Source: Halesus radiatus
Lineage: Eukaryota > Arthropoda > Insecta > Trichoptera > Limnephilidae
NCBI GenBank assembly: GCA_022606495.2
Contig: JAHDVE020001383.1
Span: 62,001 to 126,000 of the forward strand
Length of the DNA: 64,000 nt
Direction of reading: 5' to 3'
The notes beneath the pieces are model-generated. The model was not told the DNA's origin and did no database searches. It saw only the letters and a program-made list of their open reading frames with translations. A program made the translations under genes and the position numbers. Positions 31,250 through 43,165 of this stretch are shown one piece after another. Every line of letters starts with the position of its first letter. Within the stretch, counting starts at the first letter, position 1.

Positions 31250-34200
31250 GGAGGCCAAACCTCACCCCATAAAGTGGAGCACCCTTGCGAAATCACCAAA
31301 CTTAGCGAATCATTTGGAGTGACTAGCAGAGGTGTTGGTTATCCATTAAATGATTCCCGGGGTGGCGGTACCTACACCCGTCTCCTAAATTCAATTTCCT
31401 AAGTTGCAAACAGTTGGGACTCTTGTGCAGTATACGCATAGAAAAATCATACAGCATTTCATACATACTTGATTGTTAAGAGGAACGGCTGCGCGGCCTC
31501 TTTCAAACAAAATTTAATTTTGGATTTGAGGCCAAAATACTCACCTAAGACTAATGATATTTTTTTTAATCAAAAAGTATAGTAAATATCTAGTATGTAT
31601 ATTTATATCGTATTAAAAGTAATTTATCCATTTTTCTATTACGTTATGAAATAGAGGCCCTTAAACGAATTATTTTTTTGCGTTTTTAGATGCACCTTTA
31701 ACAATTATTTGGGGGCTAGCGGTGATTTAAAAAAAAGTTTTGGCCCATCTACTTAAAATACTCTGAAATATAATATTAAAAAAAATATATTTTCAAAATA
31801 AGCATTATGGTGGACTTTAAATTAAATTAAAAAACGATCAAATTGAATCTCCCAGGTTGAAGGGAGTTGGGACTCTTGTGCGGTTGGCACTTTTGTGCGG
31901 AATTCTCATAGAAAAATCATATATCATTTCATGCAAACTCTACTATTAACACCTGGACAAATCTCACCCCCATGAACCCGGAAACCCCTGCTAATCCACC
32001 AAACGAATCTAACCACTTGGAGAGACCTATGACAGAGGTGTTGGTTATCCATCAAATGGTTCTCTGGGCAGCGGTACCTACACCTACCTCCTAGATCGAA
32101 TCTACCAGGTTGAAAGCAGTTGGGACTCTTGTGCGGAATTCTCATAGAAAAATCAAATATCATTTCATACAAACTCTACTGTTAAGACGTGCACAAACTT
32201 AACCCCCATGAACCCGGCACCCCTGCTAATTCACCAAACGAAACTAACCACTTGGTGAGACCTATGACAGAGGTGTGGTTATCCATTAAATGGTTCCCTT
32301 GGCAGCGGTACCTACACCTGACTCCTAGATCGAATCTACCAGGTTTAAAGCACTTGGGACTCTTGTGCGGTTGGGACTCTTGTGCGGTTGGGACTCTTGT
32401 GCGGTTGGCACTTTTGTGCGGAATTCTCATAGAAAAATCATATATCATTTCATGCAAACTCTACTATTAACACCTGGACAAATCTCAACTCCATGAACCC
32501 GGACACCCCTGCTAATCCACCAAACGAATCTAACCACTTGGTGAGACCTATGACAGAGGTGTTGGTTATCCATCAAATGGTTCCCTGGGCAGCGGTACCT
32601 ACACCTACCTCCTAGATCGAATCTACCAGGTTGAAAGCAGTTGGGACTCTTGTGCGGTTGGGACTCTTGTGCAATTGGGACTTTTGTGCGGAATTCTCAT
32701 AGAAAAATCAAATATCATTTCATACAAACTCTACTGTTAAGACGTGCACAAACTTAACCCCCATGAACCCGGCACCCCTGCTAATTCACCAAACGAATCT
32801 AACCACTTGGTGAGACCTATGACAGAGGTGTGGTTATCCATTAAATGGTTCCCTTGGCAGCGGTACCTACACCTGCCTCCTAGATCGAATCTACCAGGTT
32901 TAAAGCAGTTGGGACTCTTGTGCAGTTGGGACTCTTGTGCAGTTGGGACTTTTGTGCGGAATTCTCATTGGAAAATCATATATCATTTCATGCAAACTCT
33001 ACTATTAACACCTGGACAAATCTCACCTCCATGAACCCGGACACCCCTGCTAATCCACCAAACGAATCTAACCACTTGGTGAGACCTATGACAGAGGTGT
33101 TGGTTATCCATCAAATGGTTCCCTGGGCAGCGGTACCTCCACCTACCTCCTAGATCGAATCTACCAGGTTGAAAGCAGTTGGGACTCTTGTGCGGTTGGG
33201 ACTCTTGTGCAATTGGGACTTTTGTGCGGAATTCTCACAGAAAAATCAAATATCATTTCATACAAACTCTACTGTTAAGACGTGCACAAACTTAACCCCC
33301 ATGAACCCGGCACCCCTGCTAATTCACCAAACGAATCTTACCACTCGGTGAGACCTATGACAGAGGTGTGGTTATCCATTAAATGGTTCCCTTCGCAGCG
33401 GTACCTACACCCGCCTCCTAGATCGAATCTACCAGGCTTAAAGCAGTTGGGACTCTTGTGCAGTTGGGACTCTTGTGCAGTTGGGACTTTTGTGCGGAAT
33501 TCTCATTGGAAAATCATATATCATTTCACACAAACTCTACTGTTAAGACGTGCACAAACTTAACCCCCATGAACCCGATCACCCCTGCTAAGGCACCAAA
33601 CATAGCGAACCACTTGATGTGATTTATGGCAGAGGTGTTGGGTATCCATTAAATGATTCCCGGGGCAGCGGTACCTATACCTGCCTCCCTAATCAAATCT
33701 ACCAGGTTAAAAGCAGTTGGGACTCTTGTGCAGTTGGGACTCTTGTGCAGTTGGGACTTTTGTGTGGTATTCACATAGAAAAATCATACATCATTTCGTA
33801 CAAATTCTACTGTTAAGACTTGCACAAACTTAACCCCCCACGGACCCGGACACCCCTGCTAAGTCACCAAACTTAGCAAACGACTTGGGGTGATCTATGG
33901 TATAGGTGATGCTTATCCATTAAATCCCGTGGCAGCGGTACCTACACCCGCCTTTCAAATTTAATTTCCCAGGATGAAAGCAGTTGGGACTCTTGTGCAG
34001 TTGGGACTCTTGTGCGGTATTCACATAGAAAAATCATCCATCATTTCATACATACTCTACTGTTAAGACATGTACAAATCTCACCCGGATGAACCTGGGC
34101 ACCCCTGCTAAGTCGCCGAACATAGAGAACCACTTGATGTGATTTATGGCAGAGGTGTTGGTTATCCATTAAATGGTTCCTGGGTGGCGGTGTCTACACC

Positions 34201-34300
34201 AGCCTCCGAAATTGAATCTCCCAAGTTAGAAGCAGTTGGGACTCTTGTGCGGTATTTGCAAAAAAATTGTCGAGGTAGTGTTATCCAACGAATCGTTCCG
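31250..34300. repeat. Satellite-like array, about 270-bp units with nested 17-bp minisatellite, copy A
   Basis: About ten units, each with the same order of blocks: CACCCCTGCTAA, a CACCAAACGAATC-like word, GGTGAGACCTATGACAGAGG, TTATCCATTAAATGGTTCC, GGCAGCGGTACCTACACC, then one to three GCAGTTGGGACTCTTGT units. After these come GAATTCTCATAGAAAAATCA, CATTTCATACAAACTCTACT and GTTAAGACGTGCACAAAC. Recurrent open frames here are by-products of the repeat. A truncated TTAA element (31480-31843) interrupts it near the left end. Confidence 0.85.
31480..31843. mobile_element. TTAA-flanked element, truncated copy inside copy A array
   Basis: It starts GAGGAACGGCTGCGCGGCC after TTAA (31476-31479) and follows the family for about 360 bp. 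It then joins array sequence abruptly at GAATCTCCCAGGTTGAAGG. Its right half and the adjoining part of an array unit have been deleted. The same truncation occurs in copy C, so it predates the A/C duplication. Confidence 0.75.
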
Positions 34301-34525
34301 GGGCGGCGGTACCCATACTCGCTAAGAACCAGATATAGTTGATTAGCAAAGCACTCTGATTTAAATCGTATCAACAAATGAGCACGGTGAAGGACCACGT
34401 GCACGCCTTCGATAAACAAAGCGTCCTGATTGGTTCATTCAAATCGGATCAAAAAAGGGAAAAGTGTAAAATGTATATGTGATGGAAAAATGGGCGTGGT
34501 TTACAGCAAAATCTATGTGACGAAA

Positions 34526-34544
34526 GTTGATCTCTTGGATCAAC
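34526..34544. repeat. Right-end hairpin GTTGATC/GATCAAC, copy A
   Basis: GTTGATCTCTTGGATCAAC forms a 7-bp stem with a 5-base loop. It is followed by GGATCAACAAATT at 34568, 34586 and 34604, exactly 18 bp apart, and by the terminal GATCAAC at 34637. The hairpin is preserved at 41008 and 46384, with the central TC changed to TT. Confidence 0.75.
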
Positions 34545-34660
34545 GTTTATATGCCAGATTTGGTATTGGATCAACAAATTAGGGTGGATCAACAAATTCC
34601 TCCGGATCAACAAATTCCTGGCGTACCGTCGCGCCTGATCAACATAGTACGAGAGGGGAT

Positions 34661-34731
34661 CTCTATATATATATATATATATATATGATGATATATATAT
34701 GTATGATATATACTATATATATATATATATA
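34661..34731. repeat. (TA)n tract joining copies A and B
   Basis: Impure TATA repeat with ATGATGATATAT interruptions between the right end of copy A and the left end of copy B. Confidence 0.85.
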
Positions 34732-35172
34732 ATCATCTCTTCCCGTAGTATGTTGATCTAGTAAGATTTGCATGACCTTTGTTGATCTACCTTTAACACC
34801 GTTTATCTTGGCTCCAGTGGAATACATCTGCACGAGTTGGCAACAGTGCCTTAATCATTACCAAGGTTGTCAGTTTGCAATTGACCCCAGTCAGTATGTT
34901 CGTTATCAAAATATAACAAATTTGCTCCAGTTTAACGGTTATTTTTTATTCATTTACTCTCCTTTCGTTGCTCCGATTGATGTATTTGCAGTTTCTAGAT
35001 ACAAGTTGATATAAAATGAATGTGTATTCAGTTTCTAGATATAAGTTGATCATATATGTTTTATTAATTTATTCTCCTTTCGTTGCTCCGTCTGGTGTAT
35101 TCTCAGTTTCTAGATACAAGTTGATCTAGAAATTAATTTGTATGTAGGTACAATGAAGATTTTGAACGTGGG

Positions 35173-35214
35173 TTGGGCCGGGGCCGGTGGGCAGGGGAGG
35201 GAGGGGGGGGGGGT
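35173..35214 (+). repeat. G-rich tract (G-quadruplex candidate), copy B
   Basis: GGGTTGGGCCGGGGCCGG then GGGCAGGGG, GGG and a long G run. It is the most G-rich point of the window and contains at least four G-triplets within about 45 bases on the plus strand. Confidence 0.65.
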
Positions 35215-36224
35215 TTCTCACTGATGATAAGGAAAGATATGTAACATAAAACGTATATATTTATTTTGAATCTATATACTGTTCTTTCGTTAGTCAAGTT
35301 GACAAGAATGTGCACGGGTTTTTTTCTCTTTCTAACACATTGACAAGTTATTTGAAAGAAGAGAGAGATTATCTAGACTCTCTATCTCGCTCGTTACAAG
35401 CTGTGGATTGTAGGATTCCTCTAATTAGACATAACAACGGTTTTCAAAAATGCCCAGATATGTGATAAACTCAGAGAATTCAGTAGTTTTGTCGAACTTT
35501 ATGAGTTTTTTTTTTAAATATTTGAATAAATCAACAAAATAACATGACCGTTTTTCACATTTTTATGCATTCCTAGAGATTTTCGGTGACTTCGCTAGGG
35601 AGTTTTGATTTTTTGACCTGTCGAGACTATTGTTTTTCTTCCTCGAAAAATGGATGAAAATGGTATTTAATAATGTGCAGATTATAATCGATTGTGCGTG
35701 CTTCAATTCGCGGCAATAAAATGAATAATTTAAATTAGCATACAGGTGATATTTACTTCTATATTGGAAACTAAATGGAATTGGAATAAGCAGGTTTTTT
35801 AAGTTTCACCATATTTTGACTTGAATCATTTACGTGAACAACCAAAAAGAGTTTTTCTCCATGAAATGGCAATCAAGGTTAATTTTTCAAGTATAGTGGA
35901 ATGTCGCATGTTTGCAAATATTGCCCTCAATTGAGCTAGATTAGAAATTTTATATTTTTGATAATGTTCATAAAACTATAAAATAAGCTGTCATCAACGG
36001 CATCAAACATATCTACGTGAAAGAAATAATGTTGTAATGAATGACCTAACAATAATTATAGTATTTTCTCTTGCATTCTCTTAGAGCGCCCTTGAGGTGA
36101 TTTTTCACAAAAACGGAAATTATTATTATTATTACTGTTATTATCTTATACCCCAGAGATAATACTACAATTTATAATTACGTAGGTATAGGTAAATTAT
36201 GTTTCGTAAACTAACTTAATATAT

Positions 36225-36595
36225 ACAACTGTGTTAAAAATTTTGAAGATCTGGAAATATTGAAAGGCTGATTAAAGCGTACACTTAGATGGCTTGGGTA
36301 TGTAGAGTGGATGAAAGAAAAAGGCATTGTAAGTGTAATATATGACGTGAAATTAAATGATAGACTTAGTGGAGGTTGCCAAGTTGAGGATGTCATGGCA
36401 CGATCGAGTGAACTAAATACTTGAGTCGTGCTATGTCAAGAGTCTGAATAACAGAAGAGAATGTATGAGACGATGTATTTAATATGAATGAAGCAAGAAG
36501 TGTGTGCCAAGATCGAGTTGTTCGGCGGTTCGTCCTTTCCGCCCACCCCTTTGGGGACATGGCGTGATTGCTAGTTAGCCCTTTCTCAATCAATT
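36225..36595 (+). pseudogene. Non-LTR retrotransposon RT C-terminal fragment
   Basis: It matches the C-terminal region of the minus-strand relic at 58335-58925. Segments corresponding to LRWLGYVEWMKEK, a SGGCQVEDVMARSSEL-like stretch, RMRRCI-NMNEARSVCQDRVVRR, and the 3' end with a GGCGTGATTGCTAGTTAG-like sequence can be read across frames. In intact relatives this region follows the reverse transcriptase palm. Several frameshifts destroy the frame, and the minus-strand openings at 36211-36593 are its shadows. It lies in the part of composite copy B that is not shared with A and C. Confidence 0.6.
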
Positions 36596-37484
36596 TAATT
36601 TCTTAAAAAAAAAAAAATTACCATGTGTGTAGTGGAATTATTAGCAAATTTTTGGTATATTGAAATTTGTTTTTTTACTAATTGTTTAGGAAATATTCAA
36701 TGTCATTTTAAAATTACTGTGGCTCTGACTAGTAAATAATTAATTAGTATGTAGACAAATAAAACATTTTTGTTACCTTATAAACTATTTTTATTTACAT
36801 ATTCATAGAGAAACTTTGGGACGATAAAACCATATTTAATATATAGTTTTTGCTTAGAATTTACTTGTACTATATAAGAACCTACATTATTCTTTAAATA
36901 AAAATGACAAAACACATGAAATAATAATAAGTACATTATGTGTTTTACGGTAGTGGAGATGTCGAATCACAGAATTCCAAAAGGAGCGAACATCGGTTTT
37001 TGTTTATGATATAAAGTGTGCATACAGCGCATCTAACCCAACGAAAAAAAAATAGTGTTGCTAGGGAAAGATCATTAAATCATTTAAAAAAAACCGCAAA
37101 TGAATATGGTTAGTAGTTACTTTGTAAATAATTCTCAAAGTTCGTCTATTTTTAAAATTACTCTGGGTGAGAAAGGGTTAGATAAACGTAAATCAATCTT
37201 ATAAGTATGTACTTAAAAAAAAGTATTTTTATTTAAATTATGTTGTTTTTAGGCTGTTATCAACTTGTAATTCTAATCATTACGATTATTCCTGCATTGG
37301 AGTTTCCCTTTTTTAATATTTTTTATAATGTTTCTGAAGCCGTACAATCAAAATTGTGTACAAAATAATAAAAAAATAGGTAAAGTTAGTTAAACGATAC
37401 TTAACTAACTTATATTCATGTGAGCAGCGCACTAGGGTCCGCACAACTGCTCCTAACCTTCTGGAGCAAGTGAGACTATGTCAT

Positions 37485-37815
37485 GCCAAATTGGGGTATG
37501 TTGTGAAGCTGATGGCAGAGGGGATGAGAAGGAGATGGGCTAGAGGAAGGTGGGGAAGTGCCTGGCTATTCATATCTGGTCACAAAATACGGCATTAGCC
37601 ATTTCTAGCATTTTTTATAAAAAAATCATCTATCGTACAGTGCTCAAACAATTAATTTATAATAAACTATTTTTATCAAAAATAACAATTAATTACTATG
37701 AATAGCTAAAATCAGAAATTTCCGCCATCAGACCATTAGGTGAGCGGTTAAGTCGGTCGCCAAAATTATTGTTTAATTACGGTGGTTACAGTTCAAATCC
37801 AACTTGTACCGATTT
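37485..37815 (+). repeat. SINE-like repeat with tRNA-like boxes, copy B
   Basis: TTGGGGTATGTTGTGAAGC and a GGGGAAGTGCCTGGCTATTC block are followed by TAGGTGAGCGGTTAAG (A-box-like) and a CAGTTCAAATCC B-box-like word at about 37790. Confidence 0.55.
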
Positions 37816-38499
37816 TATTAATGTTTTCTTTTTAAATATTTTTCCACGGTTTTAATTATATTATAAAATTTTGTAAAACGGTTTATCGCCAACATTATTT
37901 AATAATAATTTCTTTAAATATACATTTTTTTAATATGTTTTTCCCGGTTTTATTTTTATTATAGATTTTAGTAAAACTTTTTCATCGTTTGAACATTAAA
38001 TAATGAAAACAAATAATAGGGTACCTAATTAACTTTTATTCATGTGAGCACCGCTCAAGCAAGTAAGACAATTGTACCCCAAAATTGGGTATTTTGTGAG
38101 GCTGTTGGTAGAGGGAATGGAAATAAGATGGGTAGAGGAAGGTGCGGAAGTACCTGGTTATTTAGATCTGGTCACAAAACACGGCAAAAGCCATTTAAGC
38201 AATTTTATTTGATTAACTTTTATTATTTCACAACTTAGTCAATTAACACAACATATGCCTTAGTCCCACTGGCTCAAATTTTTTTTATACATTAAGTCCA
38301 CACATAGGCAAGGCTAATATCATCTTTGGGGATGCTGTGTGGAAGGTGTTTTTAGGGAAAGGAAGGAAGTTCAGGGCAAGAAAGAGGTATGAGGGGTTGG
38401 TTGGAATGTGGGGGTCAGTGCGTCCAGGAGTGACGTATGAATCCATCCAACCCACTGCGGTACAAGGCAATGATGGGTCGAAAGAGTCTGGCTGTGGAG

Positions 38500-40880
38500 A
38501 CCAAACCTCACCTCATGAACTTGGGCACCCTTGCGAAGTCACCAAACGTAACGAATCACTTGGGGTGACCTACAGCAGAGGTGTTGGTTATCCATTAAAT
38601 GATTCAATTTCCTAAGTTGTAAGCAGTTGGGACTCTTGTGCAGTATACGCATAGAAAAATCATACAGTATTTCATACATGCTTAATTGTTTAGAGGAACG
38701 GCTGCGCGGTCTGTTTCATACAAAATTAATTTTGGACTTTTTTCATCAAAAAGTATAGTTCATATCTAGTACGTGTTAGAAGTAATATTTTTGTTTTTGT
38801 TTTACGTTATGAAATAGAGCCCATTAAAGGAATTGATTTTTTGCGATTTTAGAGGCACTTTAACAATTATTTGTGGTCTAGCGGTGATTAAAAACAAAAG
38901 TTTTGGCCCATGTTCTTAAAATACACAGAAATATAATATTAAAAAAAAAGAAAATGTTTAAAATAAGCATTATGGTAGACATTACATTGAATTAAAACCG
39001 ACCAATTTACGTTGGATAACAAAGTTGTCGTACATGATTTAAAATATCGACCCGAAAAAACGTTTTTGTAAACGTATTGTTTTTATAATTTTATTTACGT
39101 AATCATATTTACATAGCAAATATAATAAGTTTAAAAAAATACAATAAACCCGCTAATAAGTTGCCTCTAAAATTGTGAAAATCGATTTTTTCTCATGGCA
39201 TATACTTCATAATTTAAAAAATAAATAAATAAAATACTTCTCATCATTACTAGATATTCACTAAACCTTTAATTAAATACATACATCATTCAGTTTGGAT
39301 GGTTATTTTGGCCTTAAATCCAAAATTAAGTTATGTATAAAACAGGCAGCGTAGCCGTTCCTCTTAAGACTTGGAAAAACCTCACCCCACATAAACCTGG
39401 ACATACAACGTAGCGAACCACTTGGGGTGACCTATGGTAGAGGGGTTGCTTATCCATTAAATCCGGGCGGTACCTACACCTGCCTCCCAAATTAAATCTC
39501 CCAGGTTGAAGGCAGTGGGGAATCTTGTGCGGTTGGAAACTCTTATGCGGTATTCATATACAAATTCATTTATCATTTCATACATAATCTACTGTTAACA
39601 CCTGGACAAATCTCACCCCCATGAACCCAGTTAAACCCTGTTAATTCACAAAACTAATCTAACCACTTGGTGAGACCTATGACGGAGGTGTGGTTATCCA
39701 TTAAATGTTTCCCGGGGCAGCGGTACCTACACCTGCCTCCAAGATCGAATCTACCAGGTTGAAAGCAGTTGGGACTCTTGTGCAGTTGGGACTCTTGTGC
39801 TTTTGGGACTTTTGTGCGGAATTCTCATAGAAAAATCATATATCATTTTATACAAACTCTACTGTTAAGACGTGCACCAACTTAACCCTCGTGAACCCGG
39901 GCACCCCTGCTAATTCACCAAACGAATCTAACCACTTGGTGAGACCTATGACAGAGGTGTAGTTATCCATTAAATGCTTCCCGGGGCAGCGGTACCTACA
40001 CCTGCCTCCTAGATCGATTCTACCAGGTTGAAAGCAGTTGGGACTCTTGTGCAGTTGGGACTCTTGTGTATTTGGGACTTTTGTGCTGAATTCTCATAGA
40101 AAAATCATATATCATTTCATACAAACTCTACTGTTAAGACGTGCACAAACTTAACCCCCATGAACCCGGGCACCCCTGCTAAGTCACCAAACTTAGCGAA
40201 CCAAGTGGGGTGACCTATGGTAGAGGTCATGCTTATCCATTAAATCCCGGGGCGGCGGTACCTACACCCGCCTTTCAAATTGAATTTCCCAGGTTGAAAG
40301 CAGTTGGGACTCTTATACGGTTGGGACTCTTGTCCGATTGGGACTCTTGTGCAGTATTCACATAGAAAAATCATACATCATTTCATAAATACTCTACTGT
40401 TAAGACCCTAACAAACCTCACCCCCCATGAACCCGAACACCCCTGCTAAGTCACCAAACATAGTGAACCACTTAGTGACCTATGGCAGATGTGTTGGTCA
40501 TCCATTATATGATTCCCGGGTGGCGGCGCCCACACCTGCTTCTAAAATTCAATCTCCCTGGTTAGAAGCAGTTGGGACTCTTGTGCGATATTCACATTGA
40601 TAAAGCATACATCATTTCATACATACTCTATTGTTAAGACCTGAAAAAACCTCACCCGCATGAACCCGGCACCCCTGCTAAGTCACTAAATGTAACGAAC
40701 CACTTGAGGTGACCTATAGCAGAGGTGTTCGTTATCCATTAAATGGTTCCCGGGTGGCGGTGTCTACACCTGCCTCCGAAATTGAATCTCCCAAGTTAGA
40801 AGCAGTTGGGACTCTTGTGCGTTATTCGCAAAAAAATCCTCGAGGCAGTGTTTATCCAATGAATCGTTCTCGGGCGGCGG
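38500..40880. repeat. Satellite-like array, copy B
   Basis: About seven units of the array defined in copy A, more diverged. Internal variants include GGGACTCTTGTGCTTTTGGG and a unit with a GGGACTCTTATACGG word. The TTAA element (38693-39363) sits in the first unit, at the GTTAAGAC word shared by most units. Confidence 0.8.
38693..39363. mobile_element. TTAA-flanked inverted-repeat element, full copy with empty mariner site
   Basis: 671 bp. The left end is GAGGAACGGCTGCGCGGTC. The right end, reverse-complemented, is GAGGAACGGCTACGCTGCC. Flanks are TTTA (left, one change) and TTAA (right, 39364-39367). Compared with copy 1 at 9168-11989, it runs without interruption through TTATTTACGTAATC at 39091-39104, where copy 1 carries the mariner. 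No coding capacity. A TTAA target hints at a piggyBac-like mobilising enzyme, but the end bases (GAGG) are not the usual CC. Confidence 0.85.
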
Positions 40881-41007
40881 TACCTATACTCGATAAGAAC
40901 CAGTTGATAATGGTTCATTCAAATCGAATCAACAAAGGGAAAAAGTGTAATATGTATATGTGATGGAAAAATGGGCGTGGTTTACAGCAAAATCTAAATG
41001 ACGAAAG

Positions 41008-41026
41008 TTGATCTTTTGGATCAACA
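41008..41026. repeat. Right-end hairpin, copy B
   Basis: GTTGATCTTTTGGATCAAC, the same 7-bp stem as in A and C. Here it is the last element sequence before the (TA)n tract. Confidence 0.75.
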
Positions 41027-41027
41027 A

Positions 41028-41048
41028 TATATATATATATATATATAA
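41028..41048. repeat. (TA)n tract joining copies B and C
   Basis: A short pure TA run between the truncated right end of B and the left end of C. Confidence 0.85.
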
Positions 41049-41607
41049 TCACCTCTTCCCGTACTATGTTGATCTAGTAAGATTTACATGACCTTTGTTG
41101 ATCTACTTTTAACACCGTTTATCTTGGCTCCGGTGGGACACATCTGCACGAGTTGGCAACAGTGCCTTAATCATTACCAAGGTTGTTAGTTTGCAACTGA
41201 CCCCAGTCGGTATGTTCGTCATCAAAATATAAGAAATTTGCTCCAGTTTAACGGTTATTTTTTATTCATTTACTCTCCTTTCGTTGCTCCGATTGATGTA
41301 TTCGAAGTTTCTAGATACAAGTTGATCTAAAATGAATGTGTATTCAGTTTCTAGATACAAGTTGATCATATATGTTTTATTAATTTATTCTCCTTTCGTT
41401 GCTCCGTTTGATGTATTCCCAGTTTCTAGATACAAGTTGATAGGTTTTTTTTTAATAATTTATTCTCCTTTCGTTGCTCCGTTTGATGTATTCTCAGTTT
41501 CTAGATACAAGTTGATCTAGAAATGAATGTGTATTCAGTTTCTAGATACAGGTTGATCCAGAAATGAATATGTATGTAGGTACAACGAAGATTTTGAACG
41601 TGGTTTG

Positions 41608-41634
41608 GGCCGGACGGGGAGAAGGGGGGGGGGG
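41608..41634 (+). repeat. G-rich tract, copy C
   Basis: GGGCCGGACGGGGAGAAGG then a run of G. It occupies the same position as the tract in copy A (28893-28938), with one G-cluster changed. Confidence 0.6.
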
Positions 41635-42711
41635 TCATCACATGGAAAGAGAACGCAAATCTACGAATTCTCTCAGTCCCACATTCAAGCCGCCAGCGTT
41701 TCTCGGCGTTGAGCAAATAACCGTTGTTCAGAAATTGAACTCTCCCTTATAAGGGAATTCCCTAAAATTCACGGTAGTCGCCCGCTACAGCGGGCGAGAT
41801 GGTGCGGAGCGATACAATAATTATGAGGTCTCTCTTCTTTCAAATAGTGTGTGTATACGTTGGAAAGACTATACACATTTTTGTCAACTTGAGCAACGAA
41901 AGAACAGTTTGTAAGGTGGTAGAAAATTGTTAAAATTCAGATATTTTATAATATTCTATAAAGGGGACGGTATAAATACAATAAAAGTTAGGAATTAAAT
42001 GTTATATTCACTAAAACACTTAACAATTGGAATTTATATTAATTAGTGCAATTAATATTAATTATTAGAATTACAAATTGTCAGCATAAGAAACTTATTT
42101 TTATTTTTATAAATTTCATTTCTATTTGGTATTTATATTCCAATAAGGTACCTACTTATTAATGTGAGTTCCTCTCCATTCACAAGTGAATGCTTTTGAT
42201 AAAAAGAGTTAAAAAAAGTTATGGGATTGTTGTAAGTAGGAAACATATTTTTTCTATACCTACGTAATTATTTTTTTTAGTATTATATTGGGTTAAACTA
42301 TAAGCTTTTTTTAATGTAAGAGAAAATAGTACAATTAATCGCTCATTAGAAGATTGTTTCTTTCCGTAAAAAATATGTTTGATATCGCCGATAAAACATA
42401 GTTTGAATTTTATTTAAAACTAGATTATTTCTAGCCTAACTCAATAAAAGAGATATTTATGATTAGAAAGGTTCATATTATTATTCCGTTCGTTTGTTTC
42501 CGCAACAAAAATTTTCAAAATTTCCGTTCAAATTTGCATTATCTAAGTTTTATGTAAGTAGGTATTATTCCACGCCGTCATTACGATGTGATTTTTTTGT
42601 TTAATGTTTCATTTGAGATTTGTTAATATTTTTTTCATTCAGCTAATAAATTACATTAAGCCTTCAAAGGAGATCAAATTAATTTGTCTCCTCATTGATG
42701 AAGTTAATTGT

Positions 42712-42797
42712 TAAGTGTGTGCCAAGACAGAATTGTGTGGCGGTCTTTTCTCTCTGCCTAACCCTGCAGTAACGGCATGATGATTAGTTAGTTATAT
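42712..42797 (+). pseudogene. Non-LTR retrotransposon 3' end fragment
   Basis: Only the last ~85 bp of the fragment seen at 30070-30205 remain: GTGTGTGCCAAGACAGAATT, a TGTGTGGCGGTC word and the GGCATGATGATTAGTTAG end. About 100 bp present in copy A, between GAAGTTAATTGTT and the GTGTGTGCC word, are deleted here. Confidence 0.6.
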
Positions 42798-42854
42798 GTG
42801 GTAATAATTTTGTAAAAATTTATTACTTTAATTTTTTTATTATTATTTAAATTG

Positions 42855-43165
42855 GAGTATGTTGTGCGGCTGATGGCAGAAGAGATGAGAAGGAGATTGG
42901 TTAGAGGAAGATGGGGAAGTACCTGGTTATTCAGATCTGGTCACCAAAGACGGCGTAAGCCATTTCAAGCATTTTTTATACAAAATCATATATCGTACAG
43001 TCCTCAAAAATTTATAATAAACGATTTTTCACAAAAATAACAATTAATCACTATAAATAGCTAAAATTAGCAATTTCCACCACCAGACAACTAGGTGAGC
43101 GGTTACGTCGGTCACCAAATTATTGATTAGTTACGGTGGTTACAGGTCAAATTCAACTTGTGCCG
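42855..43165 (+). repeat. SINE-like repeat with tRNA-like boxes, copy C
   Basis: Nearly identical counterpart of 30285-30600: GGAGTATGTTGTGCGGCTGA, TGGGGAAGTACCTGGTTATTC, TAGGTGAGCGGTTACG and a GGTCAAATTC word. Confidence 0.55.

Larger units (their letters stand above)
27397..34660 (+). mobile_element. Composite (GTTGATC) element, copy A
   Basis: The left end is ATCACCTCTTCCCGTAC then TATGTTGATC. The right end, reverse-complemented, is ATCCCCTCTCGTAC then TATGTTGATC, so the termini are inverted. Both flanks are (TA)n. In order it holds: left-end GTTGATC repeats with a TTCTAGATACAAGTTGATC-type unit; a G-rich tract; an inverted-repeat region; a non-LTR 3' piece; two SINE-like pieces; an AAAGGAAGGAAGTTCAGGG block; a truncated TTAA element; a long satellite-like array; and a right end with GATCAAC repeats. 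No transposase is visible. Compared with copy C it has an extra stretch of about 950 bp at 27.71-28.67 kb. Confidence 0.75.
34732..41027 (+). mobile_element. Composite (GTTGATC) element, copy B (diverged, rearranged)
   Basis: The left end, ATCATCTCTTCCCGTAGT then ATGTTGATC, follows copy A for about 480 bp. The segment at 35275-35400 is then inverted relative to A and C. About 2 kb of unrelated sequence containing a longer non-LTR fragment follows, and the family order resumes at about 37400. The array holds a full-length TTAA element. The right end stops at the GTTGATC/GATCAAC hairpin and runs straight into (TA)n, so the 18-bp GATCAAC repeats and the terminal inverted sequence seen in A and C are absent. 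It is more diverged than A and C are from each other. Confidence 0.7.

Noticed and set aside
32189..33563. Recurrent frames starting MHKLNPHEPGTPANSPNE (32189, 32744, 33282, 44798)
   Set aside because: They are the same satellite-like unit read in an open frame. The opposite strand is equally open, units end at random stops, and no domain is recognisable.
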